This document shows positions 24,697 to 33,650 of a stretch of DNA of 64,000 nt, piece after piece. A program made the translations under genes and the position numbers. Under the pieces are notes generated by a model. It saw only the letters and a list, made by a program, of their open reading frames with translations. It ran no database searches and was not told the origin of the DNA. Position 1 is the first letter of the stretch, and every line of letters begins with the position of its first letter. The stretch is taken from assembly GCF_017565645.3 (NCBI RefSeq), contig NZ_CP086136.1, positions 5,811,501-5,875,500 of the forward strand. Reading direction: 5' to 3'. Source of the stretch: Bradyrhizobium barranii subsp. barranii. Its GTDB lineage: Bacteria > Pseudomonadota > Alphaproteobacteria > Rhizobiales > Xanthobacteraceae.

Positions 24697-25535
24697 GAGG
24701 CGCCCGGCCCGAGCACAGGCTTGCCGTCCTTCTGCCGTATCGTCCCGTGCCGACCCGGATGTCCATTCGGATCGGCCCGCTGGCCGCCGCGATCCTCTGT
24801 TTCTGCGCCATCATGGCCGCATCCACCGCGTGGGCGCAGACCGGCCCGGCGATGCTGTCCCCGCTGCAAGTCATTGTGAAGTGGTCGCCGCTGCTGCTGC
24901 GCGGGTTCGCCTTCAACATCCTGATCTCCCTGCTGGCCATGCTGCTGGGGACCATTGCCGGGCTTGGCCTGGGTCTGGGGTTGTTGTCGGAGTTTCGACC
25001 GCTCGCCGCCGTCAGCTGGCTCCTGACTCAATTCTTCCGCAACGCGCCCTGGCTGGTGCTGCTGTTCTTCGTCATGTTTCTGATGCCCTTCCAGGTCACC
25101 CTCTTCAAGACGACCATCCCCTTGCCGGATTGGATCAAGGCGACGGTGGGCTTCGCATTGCCGGTCATGGCGAACGTCGCCGAGGTCGTGCGCGGTGCCG
25201 TCCGCTCCATTCCGTCGACGCAATGGGAGGCGGCGGAATCGCTCTCGTTCACGCGGCGCCAGACGATGTGGCTGATCATGCTGCCACAGTGCATCAAGCG
25301 CATGCTGCCGCCTTGGATGAACGTCTATGCGCTGGTCGCGATGTCGACGGTGCTGGCATCGATCGTCGGTGTTTCGGAAATGCTCACCCTGACGGCGCAG
25401 GTGCATGCCGCCGAAGGCGGCAGGCCGGAGCTGTTCGCGCCGCTCTACGGTTTCGCGCTGCTGTGTTTCTTTCTCTACTGTTATCCGATCAACCTCTGGA
25501 CCGCTCGTCTCGAGCGTCGGTTCCGCATACGCTGA
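24693..25535 (+). CDS. Amino-acid ABC transporter permease, second subunit
   Basis: About 280 aa, started by the ATG in the ATGA overlap with the first permease gene. The N-terminal ~45 residues include a signal-like hydrophobic helix (IGPLAAAILCFCAIMAAS); the domain then starts with FAFNILISLLAMLLGTIAGL. The EAA loop reads EAAESLSFTRRQTMWLIMLP. It heterodimerises with the first permease. A shorter start at the internal ATG (position ~24759) is possible. Spacing to the ATPase gene is 11 bases, so the transporter genes form one operon. Confidence 0.9.
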   Translation: MRGARPEHRLAVLLPYRPVPTRMSIRIGPLAAAILCFCAIMAASTAWAQTGPAMLSPLQVIVKWSPLLLRGFAFNILISLLAMLLGTIAGLGLGLGLLSEFRPLAAVSWLLTQFFRNAPWLVLLFFVMFLMPFQVTLFKTTIPLPDWIKATVGFALPVMANVAEVVRGAVRSIPSTQWEAAESLSFTRRQTMWLIMLPQCIKRMLPPWMNVYALVAMSTVLASIVGVSEMLTLTAQVHAAEGGRPELFAPLYGFALLCFFLYCYPINLWTARLERRFRIR

Positions 25536-25546
25536 GGAAGCAGAGC

Positions 25547-26299
25547 ATGGCCACGAGCTGGACTCCGGATCAGCCCATCGTCCAATGCGTCGACGTCAGA
25601 AAGTCGTTCGGAGCTCTCGAGGTTCTGAAAGGCATCAGCCTGTCGGTCAAAAAGAGCGAGGTGATCTGTATCATCGGCCCGTCCGGATCAGGCAAATCCA
25701 CGCTGATCCGCTGCATCAATGCGCTGCAGCCGATCACGTCCGGCAGCATTCAGATCGAAGGCATCGAGGTGTCCGATCCCAGGCTCGACAAGCTGGCGCT
25801 GCGCCGCAAGGTCGGGATGGTGTTTCAGCAATACAATCTCCTCCCGCACAAGACCGCGCTCCAGAACGTGATGATGGCGCCGATCCATGTTCTCGGCCAG
25901 AAACGTGCCGAGGTCGAAGCGCGCGCCCGGGCGCTGCTTGCCAAGGTTCGGCTCGCGGGGAAGGAGGATACCTATCCCGGCGAGCTCTCCGGCGGACAGC
26001 AGCAGCGCGTGGCTATCGCCCGCTCGCTGGCGATGCGACCGGACATCATGTTGTTCGACGAAGTTACGGCCGCCCTCGATCCCGAAACGGTCAAGGAGGT
26101 CCTGGTCACCATCCGGGAGCTTGCCGAGGATGGCATGACATGCCTCCTCGTCACCCATGAAATGAACTTCGCGCGTGAGGTCGCCGATCACGTCTACTTC
26201 ACCGACCGCGGTGTGATCGTCGAGCACGGGCCGCCGGAAGCCTTGTTTACGGCGGCCAAGGACGAGCGAACGCAGCGGTTTCTGTCGCAGGTCCTCTGA
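25547..26299 (+). CDS. Amino-acid ABC transporter ATP-binding protein
   Basis: Protein of 250 aa. Walker A GPSGSGKST is at residues 44-52, the signature LSGGQQQR near 149, Walker B IMLFDE near 170 and the H-loop His in LVTHEM near 203. The D-loop region reads DEVTAALDPE instead of the usual DEPTSALDPE; the catalytic Asp-Glu is intact, so activity should be kept. It energises uptake through the two permeases encoded just upstream. ATG follows GAGGAAGC. Confidence 0.95.
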   Translation: MATSWTPDQPIVQCVDVRKSFGALEVLKGISLSVKKSEVICIIGPSGSGKSTLIRCINALQPITSGSIQIEGIEVSDPRLDKLALRRKVGMVFQQYNLLPHKTALQNVMMAPIHVLGQKRAEVEARARALLAKVRLAGKEDTYPGELSGGQQQRVAIARSLAMRPDIMLFDEVTAALDPETVKEVLVTIRELAEDGMTCLLVTHEMNFAREVADHVYFTDRGVIVEHGPPEALFTAAKDERTQRFLSQVL

Positions 26300-26341
26300 G
26301 TTCGCCGGCACGCCGCCCTTCGGCGTCCCTGGCAGGAGGCG

Positions 26342-26581
26342 CTACTTCCCCGCCGCCTTGCGCAGCGCCTCGTTGATGCGCTCCTGCCAGCCGGGACCGC
26401 CCTGCTGGAAGAACTCCAGCACGTCCTGGTCGATGCGCAGCGTGACCTGCTCCTTGATTCCCGGCGCCACGTTCGGCTTCGGTGGCGCCACGGCGACCTT
26501 GGCGGTCACCTTCTTGAACGCCGCCTCGGCCTCCGACCGCGCATCGCCAAGCGTGCGCGGCCGCCTCGGTTGATCCGTCAT
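26342..26581 (-). CDS. BrnA-like antitoxin family protein (DUF4415), no toxin partner
   Basis: Protein of 79 aa. The C-terminal half KEQVTLRIDQDVLEFFQQGG followed by PGWQERINEALRKAAGK is the ribbon-helix-helix signature of BrnA/DUF4415 antitoxins: a short strand, then 'D.D.L..F...G.GWQ.RIN..LR'. The usual BrnT toxin gene normally precedes brnA in an operon, but no BrnT-like frame is visible here. Instead cysK ends 3 bases upstream, so the two are probably co-transcribed. It may be an orphan antitoxin or a free-standing repressor. Confidence 0.75.
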   Translation of the reverse strand: MTDQPRRPRTLGDARSEAEAAFKKVTAKVAVAPPKPNVAPGIKEQVTLRIDQDVLEFFQQGGPGWQERINEALRKAAGK

Positions 26582-26584
26582 GTC

Positions 26585-27562
<978 letters not shown>

Positions 27563-27786
27563 GATGAACTCCCTGTGACGACAATTTCTGTTTCTGCAGC
27601 GTCTCTTGTGCAGTAACGGACAGCTTGGGACGACACGCAAGCGACAATGCGGCACATGTTAAATACGCTGCATCGCAAAATCGCGTGAGCTGTAATTATC
27701 AGAAAACCAACGCATTTGTGTTGCGACCTCGTCAACTGATTCGGTCTATGTTAGACTTAGGTCTCAAAGCCAGAGAGGTCATCACG

Positions 27787-28005
27787 ATGTCAGCAGTCGC
27801 TGAAGTGTTGTCGACCGTCGCACATCACCGCGCCCCGCGTTGCAGCGAGTTGCCGACCTGCCCGGTCTGCGCCGACTCGATGGTCGCCGCCGAAGCATCC
27901 GCCTACATCTCTGACCATATGATCAGCTATCTCTGGACCTGCGACAATTGCGGCTATGGCTTCGTGACCAAGCACGCCGTCAAGCAGCGGATCGTCTGCA
28001 ACTGA
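27787..28005 (+). CDS. Small zinc-finger-like protein
   Basis: Protein of 72 aa. CPVC and CDNC form two CxxC pairs 31 residues apart, a probable zinc ribbon; the second sits in the aromatic context YLWTCDNCGYGF. ATG 27787 follows GAGAGG. I recognise it as a conserved Bradyrhizobium small protein type, often annotated as hypothetical. It stands divergently from cysK and abuts the tgt stop, convergently. No function is known. Confidence 0.75.
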   Translation: MSAVAEVLSTVAHHRAPRCSELPTCPVCADSMVAAEASAYISDHMISYLWTCDNCGYGFVTKHAVKQRIVCN

Positions 28006-29154
28006 CTAGCGCGGGGCGATGTCGCCCCTCGCCCAGTCCTGGCGCGTACGCTGGTAGAACTCGTCGAACGTCCCGTGTGCGATCGCGTTCCTGATGCCCT
28101 GCATCAGGAACTGGTAGTAGGCTATATTGATCTCGGAGAGCAGCATGGCGCCCAGCGTCTCGCCCGCCTTGACGAGATGATGCAGGTAGGCGCGCGCGTA
28201 GTTGCGCGCCGACGGCCAGGAACTCGCTTCGTCGAGCGGACGCGGATCGTCGGCGTGGCGCGCGTTGCGCAAATTGACCTGGCCGAAGCGCGTGAAGGCA
28301 ACGCCATGACGGCCATTGCGCGTCGGCATCACGCAATCGAACATGTCGATGCCGCGCTTGACCGCTTCGAGGATGTCGTCGGGCGTGCCGACGCCCATCA
28401 GGTAGCGCGGCCGCTCTCTCGGCAGCATCGGTGCGGTCTCGTCGATCATCGCCAGCATCACCGCCTGCGGCTCGCCGACGGCAAGTCCGCCGATCGCATA
28501 GCCGTGGAAGCCGATTGCGACGAGGCCTTCGGCGCTGGCGTGACGAAGCTGCGGCACGTCGCCGCCCTGCACGATGCCGAACAGCATGTAACCGTCGGGC
28601 GCACTCTCGAATGCGCGCTTGCTTCGCTCGGCCCAGCGCAGCGACAGCCGCATCGCCCGTTCGACGTCGTCCCGCTCGGCCGGCAGCCGCACACATTCGT
28701 CCATCTGCATGGCGATGTCGGAGCCTAGGAAGCGCTGCACCTCGATCGAGCGCTCCGGTGACAGCTCGACCTTGGCGCCGTCGATATGCGAACGGAATGT
28801 GACGGCGTTCTCGGTGACCTTGCGCAGGTCCGACAGCGACATCACCTGGAATCCGCCGGAATCCGTCAGCATCGGCCCGTTCCAGCCGGTGAACCGCTGC
28901 AGGCCGCCGAGCGCCGAGATCCGCTCGGCGCCGGGACGCAGCATCAGATGATAGGTGTTGCCGAGCACGATGTCGGCGCCGGCCTCGCGCACCTCACGCC
29001 AGTGCATGCCCTTCATGGCGCCGGCGGTTCCGACCGGCATGAAGGCCGGCGTCCGCACCACGCCATGCGGCGTGGTCAGGCGCCCGGTGCGCGCTGCGCC
29101 ATCGGTGGCGAGCAGCTCGAAGTGGTTGGGTAGACCGGTGTCAGGAAGATTCAT
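28006..29154 (-). CDS. tgt: tRNA-guanine transglycosylase (queuosine pathway)
   Basis: Protein of 382 aa. Exchanges the wobble guanine of GUN-anticodon tRNAs for preQ1. Catalytic aspartates are in [11 protein letters not shown] and in [21 protein letters not shown] is also present. The start ATG 29154 gives the usual N-terminus. Odd: the zinc-site loop, normally CxCxxC followed by His, reads here [18 protein letters not shown] with no cysteines. QueA, the next enzyme of the pathway, is encoded at 33644-34717, so the pathway is locally represented although not in one operon. Confidence 0.95.
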   Translation of the reverse strand: MNLPDTGLPNHFELLATDGAARTGRLTTPHGVVRTPAFMPVGTAGAMKGMHWREVREAGADIVLGNTYHLMLRPGAERISALGGLQRFTGWNGPMLTDSGGFQVMSLSDLRKVTENAVTFRSHIDGAKVELSPERSIEVQRFLGSDIAMQMDECVRLPAERDDVERAMRLSLRWAERSKRAFESAPDGYMLFGIVQGGDVPQLRHASAEGLVAIGFHGYAIGGLAVGEPQAVMLAMIDETAPMLPRERPRYLMGVGTPDDILEAVKRGIDMFDCVMPTRNGRHGVAFTRFGQVNLRNARHADDPRPLDEASSWPSARNYARAYLHHLVKAGETLGAMLLSEINIAYYQFLMQGIRNAIAHGTFDEFYQRTRQDWARGDIAPR

Positions 29155-29267
29155 GGTCGTGCTTATTGCGTGTCGGAAGAGGCTGATCAACCCGCTCGGA
29201 CCACGCCAGAGCCGGCTTGTGGCTCAGAGCGGGACACATTTGACGCCGACTTGATCGCCCGGCGCGC

Positions 29268-29297
29268 TTGCCAAACAAAACGATACAGTGTAGTTTT
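29268..29297 (+). promoter_or_regulatory. Promoter with TetR-type operator upstream of the patatin gene
   Basis: AAACGATACAGTGTAGTTT (29278-29296) is a near-palindrome with half-sites AAACNATAC and GTRTNGTTT. It is the same motif as at 31496-31514. A TTGCCA hexamer (29268-29273) 17 bp before TAGTTT (29291-29296) can act as -35/-10, so the operator would cover the promoter. Confidence 0.6.
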
Positions 29298-29397
29298 TGC
29301 GCGGGGCTGGACGAGATGCCGCGGTGAATTTTGCCGGCGGCAGTATTTGCGTGATCGCCAGCCACCGACAATGCCCTCCGCTTCATGTTCGACCGAA

Positions 29398-30552
29398 ATG
29401 TCCGGCCCCTCGCGCGGCTGGATCAGACAGACAGGCGCCCGCCTGACCGGATTCCTGGTTCTGGCGTGCAGCCTGGCACTCGGCGCCTGCACCTCCCTGC
29501 CCCGCACGCCCTATACGGCCGCTGAGGCCGGCGCGTCGCGCGTGCTCGATATCGACGGCTTGCGCCGCTACGCCGACGAGCCCGTCACGAAATTCAGCTT
29601 CGAGAAGGACACCAGCACCGCCACGAAGTCCTATCTGGCGCTCTCCGGCGGCGGCGCCGATGGCGCCTACGGCGTCGGCGTGCTCAACGGCTGGACCACG
29701 GCGCGCACCCGGCCGACCTTCTCGGTTGTCTCGGGCGTGAGCACCGGCGGCCTGATCGCACCGTTTGCGTATCTCGGCTCGCAATATGACGACACGCTCA
29801 GGGAGCTCTACACCAGCGGCATCGCGGAGAGCCTCCTGAACGATCCCAGCATCATGCGCGTGCTGTTCGGATCCGGCCTGTTCGGCAATACGCGGCTGCG
29901 CGAGCTCGTCGCCCGCTATGTCGGGCCGGAGATCATGGCGCAGGTCGCGCGTGAAAATGGCAAGGGCCGAAAGCTGCTGGTGGTAACCACCGATCTCGAC
30001 ACCCAGCGGACCTCGATCTGGGACATGGGCAAGATCGCAGCGGTCGGAACACCCGAGGCGCTAAAACTGTTTCGCGACGTGATGGCGGCTTCCGCCAGCA
30101 TTCCCCTGGTGTTTCCGCCTATCATGATCGACGCCGAAGGCGAGGGCCGCAGATTTCAGGAGATGCATGTCGACGGCGGCGTGACGGCGCCGGTGCTGAC
30201 GCTGCCGGAAGCCCTGCTCTCCCAGGACCGCCTGCCCGGCAACGCGCGGATGAACATCTACATCCTCGTCAACAAGAAGATCGAACGCAATTTCGAGCTC
30301 GTGTCCAACAGCACCATCGACGTCGCCTCGCGCAGCCTGTCGTCGATCACCCAGTCGCAGACGCGCTCGATCATCTTCTCGACCTATGATTTCGCCAAGC
30401 GCAACAATCTCGGCTTCCACCTCTCCTACATCGCGCGCGATTACCCCGCGCCGCCTTCGGAAGGGTTCGACACCGCCTATATGCGGGCGCTGTATCAGTA
30501 CGGATACGAGAAGGCTGCCTCCGGCCAGGCCTGGACTTCGAAGCTGCCGTGA
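29398..30552 (+). CDS. Patatin-like phospholipase lipoprotein
   Basis: Protein of 384 aa. The lipobox LGAC (Cys31) after a hydrophobic stretch marks it as a lipoprotein, probably anchored in the outer membrane. The patatin domain has an oxyanion loop SGGGADGAYG, the nucleophile Ser in GVSTGGL and the catalytic Asp in MHVDGGV. It is expected to hydrolyse acyl lipids. ATG 29398 is used, with a second ATG nine codons upstream possible; neither has a strong ribosome-binding site. It lies downstream of an operator-promoter and directly before the TetR regulator gene, so both are likely co-regulated. Confidence 0.87.
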   Translation: MSGPSRGWIRQTGARLTGFLVLACSLALGACTSLPRTPYTAAEAGASRVLDIDGLRRYADEPVTKFSFEKDTSTATKSYLALSGGGADGAYGVGVLNGWTTARTRPTFSVVSGVSTGGLIAPFAYLGSQYDDTLRELYTSGIAESLLNDPSIMRVLFGSGLFGNTRLRELVARYVGPEIMAQVARENGKGRKLLVVTTDLDTQRTSIWDMGKIAAVGTPEALKLFRDVMAASASIPLVFPPIMIDAEGEGRRFQEMHVDGGVTAPVLTLPEALLSQDRLPGNARMNIYILVNKKIERNFELVSNSTIDVASRSLSSITQSQTRSIIFSTYDFAKRNNLGFHLSYIARDYPAPPSEGFDTAYMRALYQYGYEKAASGQAWTSKLP

Positions 30553-30687
30553 TCCCTCGTGACGGAACGAGACCGCGCCGAAACCGTTGACGATATGGCC
30601 AATTCGGCCAGATTCGCGATGACGCCCCCGCTCCTGCGCGATATAGAGCAAATGACGACGATTAGAAGCGCGCAGGAATCATTGGGC

Positions 30688-31434
30688 ATGGGATTGACTG
30701 CGACCAGGACAAAACCGGCGGCGCCACGGCGCGAGGTGCCGAAATCACGCGGCGGCCGTCCGACGAAAACCGCTGCGATCGAGCGCGATCAGCGGCTGAT
30801 TGAGGTCGCCACCCGCCTGTTCCTGGATCGCGGCTTCGACGCGACCTCGCTCGACGCGGTCGCGGAGGCCGCTCGGGTCAGCAAACCCACCGTCTATTCC
30901 CGCTACGGGGACAAGCGCGGCCTGTTTGCCGCCGTGCTGAGGCGCGAAATCGCGCGCTGGCTTGCGCCACTATCGGCAGCCGCCGAGACCCAGCTCTCCA
31001 GCGCCTCGGACATTTCGGTCGAGCAGAGGCTGGTCGAGATCGGGCGCGAGATGCTGACCTTCACCTGCGGGCCCGATGCCGTCGCATTCAGCCGCATGCT
31101 GACGTCACAGGCCATCAACTTCCCCGACATCGCCAAGCTCGGCAAGGAGGAAGGCTGGCTGAAGGCCGTCGCCACCACGGCCCGCTTCTTCGACCGTCTG
31201 GTGGCGCAGGGCGCACTCGACGTCGACGACACCACGATCGCGGCAGAGGTGTTCCTCGACGTCGTCGTCGGTCACACCCACCGCCTGGCGACGTTCGGCA
31301 CGGCGCTGGAATTGAAGGCCGCCGAGAAGCGCATGCGCGCGGCGATCAAGCTGTTCCTGGCCGGCGCGCTGGGACCAGCAGACCGCATCCAGAGCCCCGC
31401 AAAGGGCACACAGCGGCGGCGCCCGTCCCGCTGA
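30688..31434 (+). CDS. TetR-family transcriptional regulator (AefR-like)
   Basis: About 248 aa from ATG 30688; earlier in-frame ATG/GTG codons exist, so the start is uncertain. The DNA-binding domain reads LIEVATRLFLDRGFDATSLD, then AVAEAARVSKPTVYSRYGDK, with KPTVY as the recognition helix. The C-terminal part (ARFFDRLVAQGALDVDD) fits the AefR/TetR_C_7 type. The gene follows the patatin gene, and matching palindromes lie upstream of the patatin gene and downstream of this regulator gene, before the next one. It probably represses both promoters. Effector unknown. Confidence 0.9.
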   Translation: MGLTATRTKPAAPRREVPKSRGGRPTKTAAIERDQRLIEVATRLFLDRGFDATSLDAVAEAARVSKPTVYSRYGDKRGLFAAVLRREIARWLAPLSAAAETQLSSASDISVEQRLVEIGREMLTFTCGPDAVAFSRMLTSQAINFPDIAKLGKEEGWLKAVATTARFFDRLVAQGALDVDDTTIAAEVFLDVVVGHTHRLATFGTALELKAAEKRMRAAIKLFLAGALGPADRIQSPAKGTQRRRPSR

Positions 31435-31483
31435 CAATTCCGTGAGGTCGCGACGTTTCCCCTTCGAGGTTACGCCCGCGTCG

Positions 31484-31514
31484 TTGACCAAAACAAAACG
31501 ATACGGTATGGTTT
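31484..31514 (+). promoter_or_regulatory. Promoter with perfect TetR-type operator
   Basis: AAACGATACGGTATGGTTT (31496-31514) fits AAACNATAC-N-GTATNGTTT exactly. TTGACC (31484-31489) and TATGGT (31507-31512), 17 bp apart, form a good -35/-10 pair that overlaps the operator. It stands upstream of the PepSY-domain gene. Confidence 0.65.
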
Positions 31515-31685
31515 AGTTATAAGCGATACGGACCGCTTTTTCACCAGCCCCAAAGGGGTCCGTACCGCCGAAGATCGCCGTGCCGGGTCCAGCCCGCTGC
31601 GACGCTCCGCGGCCGGCCGATGCCCAAGGTCGGCCGCGAATTCTTTACGATCATCCGGCACACTCGCTGGCCGAGGGTTTCGAGC

Positions 31686-32288
31686 ATGACGACAGCCAAA
31701 CGATTGACCGCGCGATTACTTGCGATCGCCTTGCCCGCGCTGCTCCTCGCCGCGCCGGCGCAGGCGATTGTCACCACGGGCACGCCAACCGCGCTTCACG
31801 GCGACACAGATGGTGATGCCGAAGCAGACCGCCAAGCGGTCAGCCGCGAAATCGAACGATTCCGCAGCTCGTCGATCTCGATCAGCCAGGCCATGGCGAT
31901 TGCGGAAGCCCGTCATGCCGGTGCCACGACGGCGGATGTGAGTTTCGACGGAGCCTCCGGCGTGCCGGTCTACCGGGTGAAGACCCTGCACAACGACCGC
32001 ATCTGGCGCCACACCATCAACGCCGCCACCGGCGAGCTCGTCGGCGGCGAAGCCGCCCTCCCCCTCGCCGAACTCGATCTCGACGACCGCAGCAACCTCG
32101 CAGCGCTCGGTGCCATCAAGCACCGCCTTGCGGATGCCGTGCACGTCGCCGAACGTGCGGCCTCGGGAAAGGCGATCAGCGGCGGACTGGTCCGCGAACG
32201 CGGCCGGCTGAATTTCGCGATCGTCGTCATCAGCGGCGATAACCTCAAGGAGGTCATCCTGGAGCCGCCGGGCGCCCGGACGAAGTAG
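31686..32288 (+). CDS. Exported PepSY-domain protein
   Basis: Protein of 200 aa. Signal peptide MTTAKRLTARLLAIALPALL is cleaved near AQA|IVT. Two PepSY-like units follow: one around ISISQAMAIAEARHAGATTA and V-Y-R-V-K-T-L with the D-x-x-T-G-E-x-V signature, and a partial second around HRLADAVHVAERAASGKAI. PepSY domains occur in exported proteins thought to modulate peptidases. ATG 31686 gives the signal peptide; the frame upstream extends to 31620 without one. The TetR-type operator lies 170 bp upstream. Confidence 0.8.
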   Translation: MTTAKRLTARLLAIALPALLLAAPAQAIVTTGTPTALHGDTDGDAEADRQAVSREIERFRSSSISISQAMAIAEARHAGATTADVSFDGASGVPVYRVKTLHNDRIWRHTINAATGELVGGEAALPLAELDLDDRSNLAALGAIKHRLADAVHVAERAASGKAISGGLVRERGRLNFAIVVISGDNLKEVILEPPGARTK

Positions 32289-32353
32289 CGGCGGCCACAA
32301 TCCCGCCGAAAAGCCATTGACGGGCGCGAAACTCTCCCGCATAAGTCGCCGCC

Positions 32354-32425
32354 ATGTTCACGACCACCAAACGCACGACTAAAACCACCACGGCCTTCGG
32401 GGCCCGGGGAGGCGTGCGCGCGTAG
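32354..32425 (+). CDS. Threonine-rich leader peptide of the asd attenuator
   Basis: ATG 32354 opens a 23-codon frame ending TAG at 32425: M-F-T-T-T-K-R-T-T-K-T-T-T-A-F then a Gly/Arg-rich end. Eight of 23 residues are threonine, grouped in three clusters. It lies ~95 bp before asd and is followed by a terminator hairpin at 32458-32486. This is the layout of amino-acid biosynthetic attenuators, where ribosome stalling at Thr codons during threonine shortage would prevent termination. It is too short for routine gene calling. Confidence 0.8.
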   Translation: MFTTTKRTTKTTTAFGARGGVRA

Positions 32426-32457
32426 GTCGTCGACTTAAACGCAATCCACTCTACCGA

Positions 32458-32486
32458 AGCTCCGACCTCTGGTCCGGGGCTTTTTT
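32458..32486 (+). terminator. Attenuator terminator before asd
   Basis: AGCTCCGACC pairs with GGTCCGGGGCT around a 3-nt loop, with one bulged C and a G-T pair, followed by TTTTTT. Its position between the Thr-rich leader and asd supports transcription attenuation. An alternative antiterminator fold was not computed. Confidence 0.75.
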
Positions 32487-32518
32487 GTTGTCTTCAGCTC
32501 AATGCAATGGAGGAGAAT

Positions 32519-33544
32519 GTGAGTAACGATCCCGTCGTCGCGATTGTCGGCGTCACCGGTGCGGTGGGCGCCGAATTCATCGCCACCATGGACAAGCGCG
32601 GCTTTCGCGTCGGCAAGCTCAAGGCGCTCGCAAGCGCCCGCTCGGCCGGCAAGACGGTGTCGTTCCGCGGGCAGGACGTCGTCATCGAGGAATTGACCGA
32701 GCGCGCTTTCGAGGGCGTCGACATCGCGCTGTTCTCGGCCGGCGGCAGCATCTCCAAGAAGTTCGCGCCAATCGCTGTCAAGGCCGGCGCCGTCGTGGTC
32801 GACAACTCCTCCGCCTTCCGCATGGACCCGAACGTGCCGCTGGTGATCCCCGAGATCAACGCCAACCGCATCCGCGACCACAAGGGCATCATTGCGAACC
32901 CGAACTGCGCCGCGATCACCGCACTGGTGCCGCTCTGGCCGATCCACCAGACGAACCGCATCAAGCGCGTCATCATCTCGACCTACCAGGCGGCCTCCGG
33001 CGCCGGCGCCGCCGCGATGGACGAGCTCGTCGAGTCCACCCGCGCCAATCTCAACGGGCAGGTCTATACGCCCAAGGTGATGCCGCACCCCTACGCCTTC
33101 AATCTCTTCAACCACAACACCGCGGTCGACCCTGAAACCGGCTACAACGACGAAGAGACCAAGGTCATCAAGGAAACCCGCAAGATCTTCGAGGACGAGA
33201 AGATCGCGATCGGCGTCACCTGCGTTCGCGTGCCGGTGCTGCGCGCCCATTGCGAGGCCATCACCTTCGAATGCGAGAAGCCGATCACCGACAAACAGGT
33301 CCGTGCCATCATGGCGCAGGCGCCCGGCGTGAAGCTCGTCGACGACCGCGTGAAGAACTACTTCCCGATGCCGATCGACGCTTCGGGCCAGGACGACGTC
33401 CTGGTCGGCCGCATCCGCAAGGATCTCAGCGATCCCTCAGGGCATTCGATCTCGATGTTCGTGGCGGCCGACCAGCTGCTCAAGGGCGCCGCGCTGAACG
33501 CGGTGCAGATCGCGGAGTTGTTGCCGCAGCGCGTGATGGCGTAA
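32519..33544 (+). CDS. asd: Aspartate-semialdehyde dehydrogenase
   Basis: Protein of 341 aa. Reduces L-aspartyl phosphate to aspartate semialdehyde with NADPH, the branch to lysine, threonine, methionine and diaminopimelate. The NADP fold GVTGAVGAE is at the N-terminus. The catalytic Cys130 is in NPNCAAIT and the active-site His is in VLRAHCEA. GTG 32519 is preferred over ATG 32507 because GGAGGA lies immediately upstream of it and overlaps that ATG. Expression is probably attenuated by the leader at 32354-32486. The downstream repeat starts soon after the stop. Confidence 0.95.
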   Translation: MSNDPVVAIVGVTGAVGAEFIATMDKRGFRVGKLKALASARSAGKTVSFRGQDVVIEELTERAFEGVDIALFSAGGSISKKFAPIAVKAGAVVVDNSSAFRMDPNVPLVIPEINANRIRDHKGIIANPNCAAITALVPLWPIHQTNRIKRVIISTYQAASGAGAAAMDELVESTRANLNGQVYTPKVMPHPYAFNLFNHNTAVDPETGYNDEETKVIKETRKIFEDEKIAIGVTCVRVPVLRAHCEAITFECEKPITDKQVRAIMAQAPGVKLVDDRVKNYFPMPIDASGQDDVLVGRIRKDLSDPSGHSISMFVAADQLLKGAALNAVQIAELLPQRVMA

Positions 33545-33547
33545 CGC

Positions 33548-33650
33548 AAGGTGCCGTAGGGTGGGCAAAGCGAAGCGTGCCCACCAATCGACCTGAAATA
33601 TGCGGATAGATGGTGGGCACGGCGCTACGCGCCTTTGCCCACCCTACGGC
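33548..33650. repeat. Dispersed repeat (GCCGTAGGGTGGGCAAAGCG type), short version
   Basis: Terminal arms GCCGTAGGGTGGGCAAAG and CTTTGCCCACCCTACGGC are perfect inverted copies, with inner arms CGTGCCCACCA and TGGTGGGCACG. A longer version occurs at 58130-58258. The left arm lies after asd; the right arm contains the TAG stop and last two codons of queA (minus strand). Confidence 0.9.
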
